From Tubiluchus corallicola (Eukaryota > Priapulida > Priapulimorpha > Priapulimorphida > Tubiluchidae), in NCBI GenBank assembly GCA_030141605.1, contig JAQGDQ010000879.1:20720-84719 (forward strand): DNA of 64,000 nt, in the 5' to 3' direction. This document shows, one piece after another, positions 1-13,566 of this stretch; position 1 is the stretch's first letter; every line of letters starts with the position of its first letter. Below the pieces are notes generated by a model. That model saw nothing but the letters and a program-made list of their open reading frames with translations. It searched no databases and was not told the DNA's origin. Position numbers and translations under genes: made by a program.

Positions 1-31
1 AACACTTGGTAACTGGATCCTGGATAACTCG

Positions 32-35
<4 letters not shown>

Positions 36-83
<48 letters not shown>
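36..83 (+). repeat. (AT)n microsatellite
   Basis: About 24 AT units near the left edge. Confidence 0.97.
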
Positions 84-85
<2 letters not shown>

Positions 86-3000
86 ATATCAAAGGTATAT
101 CATATATCCTTCATAATGTATATTCTTGATATCTATAATATCCTATATTTTCTTGATAGCCAGATATCCTACATATTCATATATACATGTTTATCAAATA
201 TATATATATGGGTATTGAAGACTTAAATATATGAATATTTGCAAACTGTTTCGCAAATAAGCACTTGGTAACCCCTTTCCAAAAACGTTTTCAATGTTGA
301 GAAATTGGACCTTTAGTAACTTATATACATGCGCATAAGCACATATGTTGAAAGTGTGACATTCCTTTTGCAATTCGGGAACTTGGTGACTGCATTAAAT
401 CTCTATTGTAGCTCGCACTTTTGATACTTGCAATCTGGGCATTTTATTCATTTATTTGTTTTATTCACACCCATTAGCAAAATACAGTCTATAATAAAAA
501 CAATATATATATATATATAACTGGTTGGCGAAAAAACAATATTTACAAGGGTGGCAAAAACACAAGAGATTAACTCTTACATTATCTCTACATAACTAAA
601 CAATTGGTATCACGTAACTTGATAAGTAATAGTTGTAAGCCGAACACTTCGTAACCCAAACACTTAGTAACTCTCTTACTTAATTATTAACAAGTTTCTG
701 GCTTACCATACGTTCGTGTTATCAAGTGTCAAAGTTACGTGTCATACGTTTGCGCAGGTATCAAAGGTTAGTAATTGTCCAGTCACCAAGCGTCCAGCGT
801 TATCAAACGTCCTGGTTACCAAGTCTCTATGTTGCCGATTACCATTTACTAAATTACGGTACTGGTGACAAAATGACCATAATTTACTGCAGAGTTAAGC
901 AATACCCTGGATAAGTGCTGAATTAACACTTATCACGAATTGTCCTGTTACGAAGTAACCGATGTTTATTTAATTATGGGATGTCGAGGTTACAATTGAT
1001 CTTTCTTTATTAACGAATTAACCGAGATGAGTTGTGAGAGAGCAGAGAGTAGACGAGACAATAAAAACGAGAGAAACCATTGTGAAAAACCATTGTGAAA
1101 AACCATAAACGGATAAATAGATAAACCATTTTGTAATAAATCATCCACATATTCTCGCGAATACTATACGTATGATGAAATGTCACTGAAATAATTTGCT
1201 TGTGATTTACAGCTCCTGTCTATGCTCAAATGCTGAACGTTGTACTTCAGATATCAATTCCGTAAGTGTTTGACGCTATAAATCTTCAATAGGTTTTTTT
1301 AGTTGTTCGTCCATCCAAGGGATGGACACTTATGAAAAGGGCGGAAACACCTGGCAACTGCGTAAAACAGCCTACGAAAACGGCAAGCCCGTTGCCGTGA
1401 TTACAAAACCAGTGATTACAATCCATTTGTTGTTTCAGTGTTGATTTATGATTTGTAATTTATATGTTACGGTTGATTGTACATTTCATTACATATGTAT
1501 GTTATAAATCTTATTATACATGTATATTATACATCTTACCTTTAAATTTGCTGTCGTACAGATATGTTTTACTGTTCTAGTTATTAATTTTTGTATATTT
1601 GATTTTTCTGTATCTATATATAGATAAATAAATAAATATATAAATATCATTATATATACATGCATAATGATACGTAATGATAATGATACATACTATACAA
1701 GCATACAAGCATAAAAGTTTACTACCCGTAAGCCTAATTACGCGGACATTTCAATGGACTTTCAACATGACAACTTTTTAGACGACGTAATCTTCCCATA
1801 ATATCCTAGTACAAACTCAGTTAATGGAAAACGTTGTCCCCTCATTAGCCTTTTGTCCATCGCGCTCAACCTTCTGAGAATAAAAAAGAAATTTTGCCTA
1901 TTTCCAGCAATACTGAGTGCATGGCAATACAATGCATGTTAAACCTTGTTCTTTACGTCTAATTCCATACGTCGTGATTACAGCAGCCATGCAACATTGT
2001 TTAAGTTTAATGTTAATTGTACGATCTTGTATGTTTACGACAGCAGCATAATAGAAAAATAAACGTATTTGCCGTATACTATATACTACTGTAGTGGTAA
2101 CATTAGTTCACCTTGTGTATTGAAAATAAAAACAAATTTATTGCTTTTAGCGGTACAAGTAAGTAAATACATCTGGGGGCAGAGAAAAGCTATCATGTAA
2201 ACCTATCGACCAAAGTAACAAGTCCTTCCAACCTATTAACATAACAAGTAGACCCTGCTAAAGAATACTGGATACTAGCCTGCAGTACGCCGCATAGTTT
2301 AAAAATAAATAAATAAATTTTCACTCAAGCATAGACAAATTAATAAATTTTCATTTGAATTTGCCTAACAGTCTATCTAGTTAAATTACAATTACTCCGC
2401 AGTTTTACGAATTCTTGGTTACAAAATTTCTCGCAACGAAGCAGTGAATATGTTTATAATGATAACTACAAACAGAAAGCTTCACGATGCTTTATAGAGA
2501 AGATGAGAACATCATTTTTCCAGTCAGTATTTTGTGCTCAGATATTGCCAAAAACTACCCCCCTCCGTAGACACGTTTTCTGAAGAAATATATTAGACAA
2601 CGCTGGTACCAGAAATGTGACAAATACTTTGCTACGATCGATAAGAATTCTCTAATAATGTGTTTTTTCGGTATTTTTTACTCTTTCTTGCTATCTTTGT
2701 AAGTAGAGAATAAAATGTTCATAAATGTTCAACAGATTTAACTGGTTCAATTTTTTGTATCTGCAATGGATTCTTTCGTTTTTCAGTGTGGAATGACCGC
2801 CAATAATTGTTGCAATCACAAAAGTAAAAAATCAAAGAAGAAAATTTGGGTTCTTGTCCAACTACAGCATAACATGCACTAACACATGCGCATGCCATAT
2901 ACATTCGTTCATACATGTGGTGTGGACACAAGACCAATACCTCAATAAAAGGAAACGACTAAATTTAATATAATTTAGCGCCGTGATGAAGATTCACGAA

Positions 3001-3904
3001 AGCACTTACAGCCGAATATTAATATTAATGTATTCAGTTGAGTTTGCACCTATATGGAACATAATAGGCTTTGTTTTCACCCTCCTGTCTGACTAGAATT
3101 TGTCGCTTTAACATTCTCATCCATCATTTTAGAAAAATCAATTAAGTACACAAACCAAGTTCTAGGCTCCACGTCTTGCCTACATCAAGTACTTTGCTCC
3201 TCGTACAAGTGCCGCTTCACATATTAATATTTATCAACTTTTCAATGCTTCCTGGATAAGGAGCAATCGACGACTGAACTTCCTCATGTTGTTTGACTAG
3301 GGAAAAAGACTGCACATCTATTACTTCAGAATAATTAAGTTTTTTTAATTATACAAGTCGTCCCACTGACATATTCATGAGTAATCTTATCTTTATTTTT
3401 TTTCGTGTAAACCTGTACTGACTTATTAGATGAACTCGATACTGCCACAATATGATTATGAAGAACCGATGTATTTCAGTCAGTAAAACCCGTAATCAAT
3501 TTCTTAATTACTATATTGATTGTGTATTCTTATTTATACATAAAAGCCAACCTAACTGCTTTCAGGCATTTTGTAATATTTAAAAAATAAAATAAATAAA
3601 AATTAAATGCTGTGACTCATATCAAAGACTTCCCATCAAAGCTCACAGATTTCCAAATATTGTTTATTTTAAAATGGTTACTAATGATTTTTTGCACTAA
3701 AACATCTTATGTCTGTTTGCTTTCAATGTTGTTAGCAGTGAAACTATCGAAGCAATGTAATACACAATGTAAAAAAATGAAAGGATGCAATAAAAAGCTC
3801 GACGCCACATAATGAACCTTACAGGAGTCAAGACGAAATATTATCAATAATAAGTACCAAGTGTTTCCCGTATCTAAATATCAGCGTTTTTACGTTAGCT
3901 AACA

Positions 3905-4116
3905 AACGTTGACGTTAGGTAATTAGCAATGACGTCACTGTTGGTATAATTCTCCAATTGCTGGGCCTTTTGCATCTTTGTGAAAAGAAGGATACGACAC
4001 TGCTGAGTTACATAAACCGAGAAACACGAAAACTCAGCAATTTAAGTTTACAATTTCAACTACAAGTTCAATACCGGGTTAATGCGTGACGTAATAGTTG
4101 GGTCATGACTGACGTA
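3905..4116 (+). promoter_or_regulatory. Cluster of four TGACGT (CRE-like) motifs
   Basis: TGACGTTA at 3910, a full palindromic TGACGTCA at 3930-3937, TGACGTAA at 4087 and TGACGTAG at 4110, all within 210 bp and about 0.9 kb upstream of the large N-terminal exon. Full CREs are bound by CREB/ATF factors. A possible noncoding first exon ends at 4299 with GATG|TAAGC (donor at 4300). The promoter assignment is an inference from position. Confidence 0.3.
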
Positions 4117-5006
4117 GTTTCCTGTTATCCACAGTTTTGCTAGTCTATTATAGCGTCTATTTGTTACGCAATACGAATCGGAGAAATAGTCATTGCTGCC
4201 CATCTAGGAACTACTGAGAACGTGTAACATTAAAAACCCACTGCGATCATGGAAAATTGTAAACCTGCCTGCTTCTCTACCTGCTTATCTGCGTATGATG
4301 TAAGCCACGTCGAAGTAAACTTTGAGAGTAAAAACTTTTATTTCGTCTTTAGAATTTACTTGCATGCCTTGCGTGCACCTTGTATTGCAATCGTCTTTTG
4401 TGCAAACCGGGACAACTTATCAGCTTTTTCACAGACGGCTTTCATCTTCCTCTGCTGATTAACCTTGATACGCCTCATTTCCAATCCACATCTTTTGCGT
4501 GCTTATAAAAATCGACGTGCCGCGCGTATCCACGCTAGACCTGTTATTACCTCATGGGTGACTCCTGGTCTGTTTCGTACCGTGTGATCAATAAAACCTT
4601 TGAAAAACAACAACAGTTTAATCTTAAAAAAGAACGACTTGCCTTCGCTAGATCTCCTGTAGCTTCCCGATTCTTTTAGTTTGTCCATTTCTCATGTATT
4701 CTGTGTCTGCCTCTATGCTGATATTTCTCGCTTTAACCTAATTTTGCGAGAACGGGCAATAGAGTGCATGGTGATGGGCACTCACGACTACTGAAGGCCT
4801 TCTGTATAAATTATTGTTGATGAAAGTAGAACGTGAGCGCAGAAATATTGCGGATTCTTTTCAGAAATATTTAAAATGTGTTAAATATTTGAGGGATGAT
4901 GTTACATTAAAATCTTGATCGATGTTAATCTGATTAAGCAGACGGCGCATAACCTATAGAGGATTATCTTTTTTCATCTTAAGACGTTCTTGTTAATTTC
5001 AGAATC

Positions 5007-6736
5007 ATGGAGAAAGGTCGAGTAGAGGAGGTTCGTCCCTGTATACAAGAACGACGTAGACAAAGCCTTAGTCTTCCGCTCAGCGACCAGGCGTCGCCAC
5101 CTCCGCGGCAAAGTGATTCACCGTCTCGCGTGGTTGATCACAGTGCAAGGACAACCGAACATTCACCGGTGAGAATAGCCACTGATGGACATCGTCGACC
5201 AAGTCTTACGCTGACCACAGCTACAGGAGCCGTCAAGGAACTGGACATACCCATGAAAACTAGACGGAAATTGCCGGAAATTGGTGATCGTAGGTCGAAT
5301 ATTGCCGTACAACTGGCGCACACTTTGTCAAAAATTGGCAGCGATAATGCACTGCTGGCTCGACACGATGAAATCAGGGAGGAAATGACATCAAACTTTC
5401 CTCGACGTCCTAGTCTGACCATTGATGCTATGTGCGCGGGTGCGGCAAAAAACGGAAGCCCCGAACTTTCACCTGGAATGCAACCAATCAGTGGAAGTGC
5501 ACCAAGCAGCAGACGTACAAGCATGGCACTCCACAGCCCAAATGCTTCTCCAAATCTTTCACCTAAACTGACTCATAGGCTTTCAGATCAGGAAAGCAGA
5601 CGATCGAGTAATGCAAGCTCATCTAGCGTACAGTCATTAAATGACATTTTTGATCATTATTTTCAAGTAGCAGAAGAAATGGCGAGGAAGAGTCCTATAC
5701 TGGATTCTGAAAGTGTAATGGAAAATGGAGCTTCACTGTCTCCACGGATGAAGCATGTTAGGAGTCCCTGCTCCAGTCCTAGAAGTCGTAGTCCAGTAAA
5801 CGTCATTGAAGAGTATCCTGGATCTGCTCATGCCACACATCGATCACCTTCTCCTTGCAGACGCAGAGACAGGTTTGCTGCAAATCGTCCCATTGAAATT
5901 GATCAGAAGGACTCGCTTTTTTGTTCACCTTCTCCTAGTCCGCCACAGAGAAAGTCCGATGCACGCTCACCAAAAATGAAAAAGAAGAAAACGTTTAGCA
6001 AGCGCCATAGCGATGTTGTTGATTATCATCCTTTAAAGAGACAAGCGGAATTTGATCTTGCTAAGCGCAGCTTATCACAGGACAGGCGAAGCAGCGATAG
6101 TGTTGTTGTTAAAACAAACGATGGCGATGATATTAGTAGCGACTTGAAAAACATGTTAAAAATTACATGTGAGGCATTTTCCAATGAAGACATTGCTGAT
6201 GAGAATAACACTGTAAATAATCTATTAAAACCATCAGATGCTGAACTAGAACTGTCAGAAAGTGGGAAACCTTTGTCGCCATTGAGTGCTGCTCGCCGAA
6301 AAAGTGACTCATCGAACGAAAGTGCACCACGCCCAAAATCTCCACAGTTTGAAAAATGCCGCCGAAAAGGAAGGAGGCAAAGTGATAGCCTAGTTCTAGT
6401 TCAGAAACCCTACAAGGTTCGGCCGACGCCCACAAAACACCCACAACAACCGGGAAACAAACCAACCAATCTGAAAATAGAAAATCCCACTTACACCAAG
6501 ATGCTTTCGGAAAGTAGGAATTCTCAGAAGTGGTCGGCAGTACAGCCGCCCGAACCCTCATGGTGGAGTGAACCAGACTGGGGTGATATACCACCAAGAA
6601 TGAGAAACCGAAGCGTGTCTTCACCATCAAAACAGGTGAAAAAGTCAGGAAATATCATTGTTCCTCTAAATAAGAAGTTGCGCAAGCCAAAATCCATCTT
6701 TGAACCTACGGTATCAGCCCAGGAATATTACAGAAC
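5007..6736 (+). CDS. BAIAP3: Large disordered N-terminal coding exon (576 codons), RRxS-rich; alternative first coding exon
   Basis: This is the only long ORF in the window, open for 577 codons. The ATG (A at -3) lies 4 nt after a good acceptor (tgttaatttcag, AG at 5001-5002), so a 5'UTR intron probably precedes it. Read through, the frame stops at TAA 6738-6740, but a donor GTAAGA at 6737 splits the last Thr codon (AC|) and gives phase 2, matching the acceptor at 51788. The protein is basic, Ser/Pro/Arg-rich and mostly low complexity, with no membrane segment and no enzyme motif. Eight RRxS motifs (Ser at about 20, 66, 136, 172, 201, 363, 433, 459) fit protein kinase A or 14-3-3 consensus. 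Many SP sites occur at 228-320. A more ordered helix-like stretch lies near 206-228, and an aromatic/acidic patch (PSWWSEPDWGD) near 518-527. I recognise no homolog of this exon; the link to the C2-MUN gene is by phase and position. Confidence 0.85.
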
Positions 6737-6984
6737 GTAAGAGCTTTCTTAATACTCTGATTAGCAATTCTCAAACTCTTACTGGGTGACAGGTCTGTGT
6801 CGTAAGTACGGTTTGCAACTGCGCCATCTCTCGCAGCATTTTAGACAAATTTGCGTAATTTTTTTTTCAATGCGCAAAATATTTGCGCATGTCCAAATCG
6901 TTTTTTAAGATTTTGTCTAAAAACCCAAATAAATAAGCGAATAAGCCCCTGTCAGCAATTTAATGAAGTCGGCAAGTCAACCTT

Positions 6985-7034
6985 TATAAATAAATAAACA
7001 AATAAATAAATAGATAAATAAATAAATAAATAGA

Positions 7035-7085
<51 letters not shown>

Positions 7086-7095
7086 AAATAAATTA
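6985..7095 (+). repeat. (AAAT)n microsatellite
   Basis: AAAT repeats with a few GATA and AACA interruptions, about 250 bp after the large exon. Confidence 0.97.
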
Positions 7096-9383
7096 ATTAA
7101 TAATCACAGATCAAATTGTCTAACTATTTCGAAAAAACATGTGAAATATTTGTTCGCGTTACCTATAGCGCTTTATAAGATGCTTTCTGGCAGTCACTGA
7201 AAATAAACTGTTTGACGATTCGTGAACAAAAGGTATTCGAGTGATTTCTTTAGCTCAAGCTAGTTCGTCAAAACACATTAATTTTTAGAATTTTTTAGTT
7301 AGATGTCTTACAACTTCAGAAGTAATATAACGCATCCGAAAGCTGTTATTTTAAAGACAGCAACGCTTGTTATGCCAGACTGTTATTCGCACTAGTGGTC
7401 TATTAACCAGGTAATAACATCATCATCATAATCACCCTCGTCACTGTCATTGTGATCACCTCCTTCACCATAATCATCAGTCACCGTCATCATTATCACG
7501 AAAATTAAGCCATAAACGAAATATTTGATAGATGCCCCGCGGCATTGGTACCATTTGATGAAATCGCTATCGAAGCTGTTCGGCTCAAAGATAAACTAGT
7601 GCAAGACAGGCCCAAAGATAAGCTTTCAGTTTCCAATCTCGTAATTGCTTTCAGTTTATCAATTTGATAATATTAAGCGGCAATAATAAGTTTCACGTTG
7701 GTTCTATAAAAAGCGTTATTATTGTGAAATTTATCTAAGCACACAGCAAATAATAACATTTGTTTTACGTTTAACAACAAATGGACGGGGCACGGCAAAA
7801 ACTTAAAATTTGCTTGCTTTTTTGCATTGTTGGGTATAATTTTATGTTGCTTTTGGAACCTTTTGAAACAGCACATAATCCACTAGCCACAGCTGCCACA
7901 CCAAATTGTGCTTATTCTTTTTCCTCGGTAGATGGCAGCAGTTGCTTGGTTGCTAGCGAATCGTAAACACATAACAGCCACATCGTGTTTTTAATCAGGT
8001 TTTACTGACTCAGATGGAAATAGTTCAAATAGCTTTGTTGTCGCTAGTTGTTCCACTCGTGATTGTAAGCTTCAAGGTTCTATTGCAGATTTATGGAATA
8101 ATTGCTACTATCGCCAGCGCTACTAAGATTTTTATTTACATGTCATTAACTCGTCGATCACGAAACCTGTCATTAACCACAAGTGACATTGCATTAAAGT
8201 AGTTGATCAAAGTTAGTTATTTTAGTAGTAAAATAGTAAAAAAATTCAGATAATTTTTTTTAATTGAAGCTGCAATTATTTATTATCAAGCTGTTGCTGC
8301 AGTAATAACAGTTAATTGCTGTGGTTTTCAATGCGACCGCCCAGGCTTCACCGTTTTACTAGATTTTAAAATAAACTAGTGGCGTCACCTGGTAAAGGAA
8401 TTTTTAAGTTTCTAAACATTAGTTTATGGTAAGGTATTGTAAAACAACGAAGTTGTGCTAGAGCTTTACAAAATGCCCATGGTAGTGACAGCTCTGGTGA
8501 AAAATCGGTTCTACGATTTTATTAAAACATTAGTTACGTCAATTGCATAATAAACACTTTCATCCCTAGATGCAATTAAGCGTGCTGCAGTTAACACTGA
8601 TTCTGATTAATGGGTGCGCAAATATTTACGTTCCCCCTGTAAATTAATTTTCATGCCGTTTTTATGCAGTTTAATTGCGAGCCATGGCCTCAGTAATTAT
8701 TAATAATTATAATTAATTACATTACACGAAGCCGTTAGAAAATTCAAGGAAATAAACAGCATATTATTTTTGGATGTTATGCTAAAGTATGCTTTTGGAG
8801 ATTTTTAAGAATTTGCTTGCAGTCTTTCATGGGGTTATCATCATGTATACATTGCATCAATTTATTCACTTTTCGCTCTGAAATTCGAAATTTCCCAAAA
8901 CTGCTTTCGATTGTAAACGCACTTTTAATACCAGGGTGCAAGACTGTATGCGTTACTCACAGTAATGGCAACTTATAATTATTTAATTATAGGCAAGAAT
9001 ATCTTAGTCATAGATGTTCTACGCTAAACTGACAAGCAAGATTTGCAGAAAAAATAATTATGAACTAGTTAATTGAATTAAGTCGAATTGCGTTTATTAT
9101 TTAGTGAGACTCCGTGAGACTTTTATAAGAATATATCAAATATAATATATGGCCAGTTGAATCAAACTTCACAGTAAGGGCATTTAGTTATAATAATAAA
9201 TGTTATTATAAATTTTCTAGAGTAACCTGAAACACTCTACCCTTCTTGTGAATGTATTTTATCCATGGTTTTATCCACGGTGTGCTCGACAGTGCAAACG
9301 TAGCAAAAAAGAGAAAAGACACATGTTAATTTAATTTGTTATTTCTGTATGAGTGAATGACATTAGCTTGTACTCTGGGCTCA

Positions 9384-9632
9384 GTGCCAAAGAACTGCCT
9401 GGTCAATGCCAAAGACTTGCCTGGTCAATGCCAAAAACCTGCCTGGGACAATACCAAAGACTCGCATGCTCAATGCCAAAAACCTGCCTGGAACAATACC
9501 AAAGACTTGCATGGTCAATGCCAAAGACCTGCCTGGTCAATACCAAAGACTTGCATGGTCAATGCCAATAACCTGCCTGGGTCAACGCCAAAGACTCGCA
9601 TGCTCAATGCCAAAAACCTGCCTGGAAATGCC
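9384..9632 (+). repeat. Minisatellite, 22-bp unit, about 11 copies
   Basis: Unit is close to CCTGGTCAATGCCAAAGACT plus TG, with alternating variants that suggest a 44-bp higher-order unit. Because 22 is not a multiple of 3 and the unit lacks stops, all three forward frames are open across it; I regard those ORFs as repeat artefacts. Confidence 0.9.
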
Positions 9633-9995
9633 TTTTCTTCCGCAGTTTGTTTAGGTTTATTAATTTGAACTGCTGGCAGGCTTGAAAGCATTGGCTTGTT
9701 TTCTTATATTATCTGACACAAGTCATTTATGACATAATTTCCTGTGGTTGAATCCAAGATGCTGAAAGAAATAAATAGTTTCAGCAACGTTAGAACGTTA
9801 ACAAGCAGCTACTTATTCAGTGATTAACTTCTATTACTCCGGCTGCTAGCGGCAAATTAATTAAATATTTCAAATAAAGCAAATTTGATTTTAGCATAAA
9901 CAAAATATTACCATATTTATATATTATTTATTTATTAATTTATTATATTGTTAATATAGAACTTATTTCTATATAGGTATATATATATATATATA

Positions 9996-10455
9996 TTAAC
10001 CCTTTCAGTCCCAAATTATTTTTTTAATAAGAAAACATTTTTTGGCTTGGTACTTTTGTTCAGTATGTCCATCTTGTTTACACATAATAATTATTTTTTC
10101 TACTTGTGTGCTAAATATAGCCTGTATCCCACGGGATACATTGGGATTCAATGGAAGCATAAAATGTGCTTCATTTTGCAACTACTGATAATTTTTTAAA
10201 GTATTTAAGACATTTAGTATGCACGCTATGCTGATCTGTACAAAGTCATCCCTAAAGTACTGTACCTTGCACAGTTTTTATGCTATGTAGATTTTCTGGT
10301 TTGCCGTTTTATCACCATTTTTAGCCTATTGTTATTGGCTTAAATCAAAATAACTATTAACAGATCAAATAACTGTCAGTTTTAAAATTTTATAAATTTT
10401 AAAGGCAGAAAATATTATCGTATCCCACGGGATACAACGGGTATGAAAGGGTTAA
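9996..10455. mobile_element. piggyBac-like MITE (TTAA target duplication)
   Basis: A TTAA at 9996-9999 is followed by CCCTTTCAGTCCC. The other end is GGGTATGAAAGGG followed by TTAA at 10452-10455. The element of 452 bp thus has about 13-bp imperfect terminal inverted repeats starting CCCTTTCA and a TTAA duplication, the hallmark of the piggyBac superfamily. There is no ORF, so it is non-autonomous. A subterminal palindromic motif TATCCCACGGGATACA occurs twice (about 10126-10141 and 10420-10435). Confidence 0.75.
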
Positions 10456-13298
10456 TATAGGTACCTTATTTATAGAACTTTTAATTTCTTCGATTTGAAT
10501 AAGATCGTGCTTGAATTTATTAAATTTTATTTATTTATTTATATTTATGTTCATTTCAGAATCATTTCTTTTGCCTATAAAACAATTGCAAATTTTACAA
10601 TCACAATGAAATATAATAATATGCACGATTAAAAAGGATCAAAAATTATCTCACAAACAACCATCGCCAGCAGGTAAAAATTTCGCAAGATCCGCGTGTA
10701 CGATTTCCGTTTCCGTTCTCGTAGGCTAGATTTTGCTCTATTTCAAAGGACCCAAAATCTTAACACACGATATTAACAAAGGGGCTGATCCTGCTTTCTG
10801 AGCATTCCAAGATGAACTCTAACTAGAAGCTTCCACAAAATTTCACGTTACAGAGCTCTGACAATGATTGCGAATGACATTGCAATTTAATTTAGGTTTA
10901 CGTTAAGGTAATTGTCCTCATCAGTGTTTCGATACCAATGCCTAATTGAACAGAGCAGTACGTTGTAAGAGTAGTTAGCAGTAGTGGCGCAAAGGCCTCA
11001 TTATAATCAATTGTGAGATTTGCTAAATGCACAGACGGCTAGCTTATATTGCTTCACTGGTCATTGTGGGTCCCAATCAAAACTTATACAGGGCGTCCGA
11101 AAACAGAAATAGTGCAGTAGAAATATGGCAAACATGAAAACAATGAAAATTGACTTCTGCTTTGTGAAGTAACGATGACGTAAAATAATATTATATTTCT
11201 ACATAATTATACATTATTTAGATCATTATTTCGTTCATTACGTCACATCATTATACCGCCATCAAGTGAAACTGCAATAAATAGCTCGACAGTCACTGAT
11301 CCATTTATAAATTAAGTTTGGCGTTACTTAATTTTACATCTTGACCATTTAGTTATTTTCCTTAGCCCAAATTCAAAATGTGCAGAAAAACTGTTCTTAA
11401 TCGATTCCCCAACCCCACATACTTCAAGGCAACCTGAGTACTAGTAATTTTCGTTTTTCTGTTAAAGTCGCATTCCTGTTTATTTATTTACTTATTTATT
11501 CATTTAGTTATTAAAAATACGCCAGCTAAATGTGGCTCCTATTTACAAGAAAACAACACTAAAACGAAATTAAAAATTTTCATACAATCTCAATTACAAT
11601 TATAGTTAAAATTTACAATTATAGCTAGCTGTTACCGCATTAAAATTTTTAAAGTTCTTTGTAAGTTACACTCACGCATCTTAACAACGTTATATATATA
11701 TATATTACAAGCACATCTAATAAGCGTGTAAATTATATCAGCAAAATTTCAAGAAAATAATGTAAACATTCTGTGGTACATTTAAGTTTTCTGAAAGCCA
11801 TACAGCCTGTCACGCATGTTAATAAGGCTAAGCAGAAATTTGCTACGGCGATCGTAATTGCTACTTTAAATGCTTCCATAAAATTAGAAGCCTTTAGTTA
11901 CATTTACTGCATGATTATACGCTGCACATTTCGTTATTTATTTTACCGTATTTCTCCGGTTTTAACAGTTTGTAACATGTTATATTACAGTTTGGAAAAC
12001 GGTCATATTACGTAGGCAGGCTAATGTTTTGCTAATGTGCAATTATATGCTGGATTTTGGTTTAACACTTTTTAGCTTCTGTTGTCGGACAGCCCTCAAA
12101 GCGTAACAAACTGCACACAGTTCACGACAACATGCACGCGTTCTCTGAAAAGTAAAGATTTCTCTGAAAAATAACCAGGCAGCAAATAAGTGTTTTAATA
12201 TCGCGCGGTGGATCAAAAGTTGTTCTAATTCGCCTTGTTAATGGCTTCCATAACTAAATATTGATGCAGTACACATTGCGCCACGATTTGAATTGTCTAC
12301 AATCAAATGTCACGACTTCAAAGGTCTGAATGGATGGAATTGCACTAAATAGCCTATTGCCACTTCGATGCTTCTTTCTGACAAACTGCTGCTACAACCA
12401 TCATCCGTGATATGAGTATTGCTTTACGCCGTTTCGCATTTTCAGAAACGGCACCGGCAAGACGACGCGGCATCCGGAAACATCGCTATTCACACATAAC
12501 TAACAACACAACCATAAACACAATGTGGAGAGAGATAAACCAGTCAAATTATTTGATTATTCCGTAATAATTGTCAGTTTTTTCACCCGCTTCCAGGACA
12601 GCCGAGATCAAATGTGAACGGACTCGAAGTAAGAGTTGCTGAATTTTGTCCTGTTTTATTTTGCATTCTCGTCGTTTAAAGTTACGCATAACATTTTATA
12701 GCTTTACGAAATCAGTTCAGCGAAGAATCAACTAAATTAGTCTGATCTCTTTAACGAAATCTTTATAAGCACAACTGGTTTAGCATAAAAATCTGCAGTG
12801 TAGTAAAATTGTGTAGAAAAGTTTGTGAGGCAACTGACTTTGAATTAACATTAAACTTTCTTGCTGTCTGACACGTTTTTTGTCCTTCACACACCTTTCA
12901 CAGAGACAGCAAACTCAGTAACTGAGGCAATAATTGCTGAAACAAAAGTTAGAAAATCCTTTTAATATTCTCTTGGTATTTTCCTTTTTAAATTTACTGG
13001 AATTTTGTTGGAAATTTACTGGAGTTCCGCGGCAATTTTGTTGACCGTGAGCAGCACTTCCACAAATCAGTCGGCTTCTCCTTCACCTTCTCTAAGGAGC
13101 AATAATTAAAATTTGTTTGACACTTTGTCAATTTCTCTAAATTTCACAAAGAACTCAACTGTGATCGACCAGGCTCATTAAGCCTAATGAATTATTTTAA
13201 ATAAAGTAGAAAGAAAAAATGTGAAAAAATTATGAGCCTTTTGATATCCGGGTATCTTCATATCACATAGTAATACTTTATTGCTATGATTTTAATTA

Positions 13299-13566
<268 letters not shown>

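Larger units (their letters stand above)
1..5002. other. Upstream/intronic region, no convincing gene
   Basis: Non-coding in appearance. The first 960 bases hold an AT microsatellite and repeated short variants of ACACTTGGTAAC on both strands. The rest is AT-rich single-copy sequence with the CRE-like cluster. The acceptor at 5001-5002 suggests a 5'UTR intron ends here. Confidence 0.6.

Noticed and set aside
1213-1260. Stretch bounded by an acceptor-like tgatttacag and donor-like GTAAGT
   Set aside because: 48 nt open in two frames, but its phases do not fit any neighbouring exon and there is no protein-like motif.
4249-4299. ATG mini-exon (17 codons) ending in a GTAAGC donor
   Set aside because: Joined to the 5003 acceptor it enters the wrong frame and soon stops. 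It could be at most a 5'UTR exon with a short upstream ORF.
5138-6630. Minus-strand ORFs of 61-155 codons opposite the large exon
   Set aside because: Shadows of the plus-strand coding exon; no independent motif or splice logic.
8014-8064. Hydrophobic ORF start followed by GTAAGC
   Set aside because: The donor would be in phase 0, incompatible with the 51788 acceptor, and there is no other support.
9353-9668. Three overlapping ORFs of 72-103 codons
   Set aside because: Created by the stop-free 22-bp minisatellite; no splice or start context of note.
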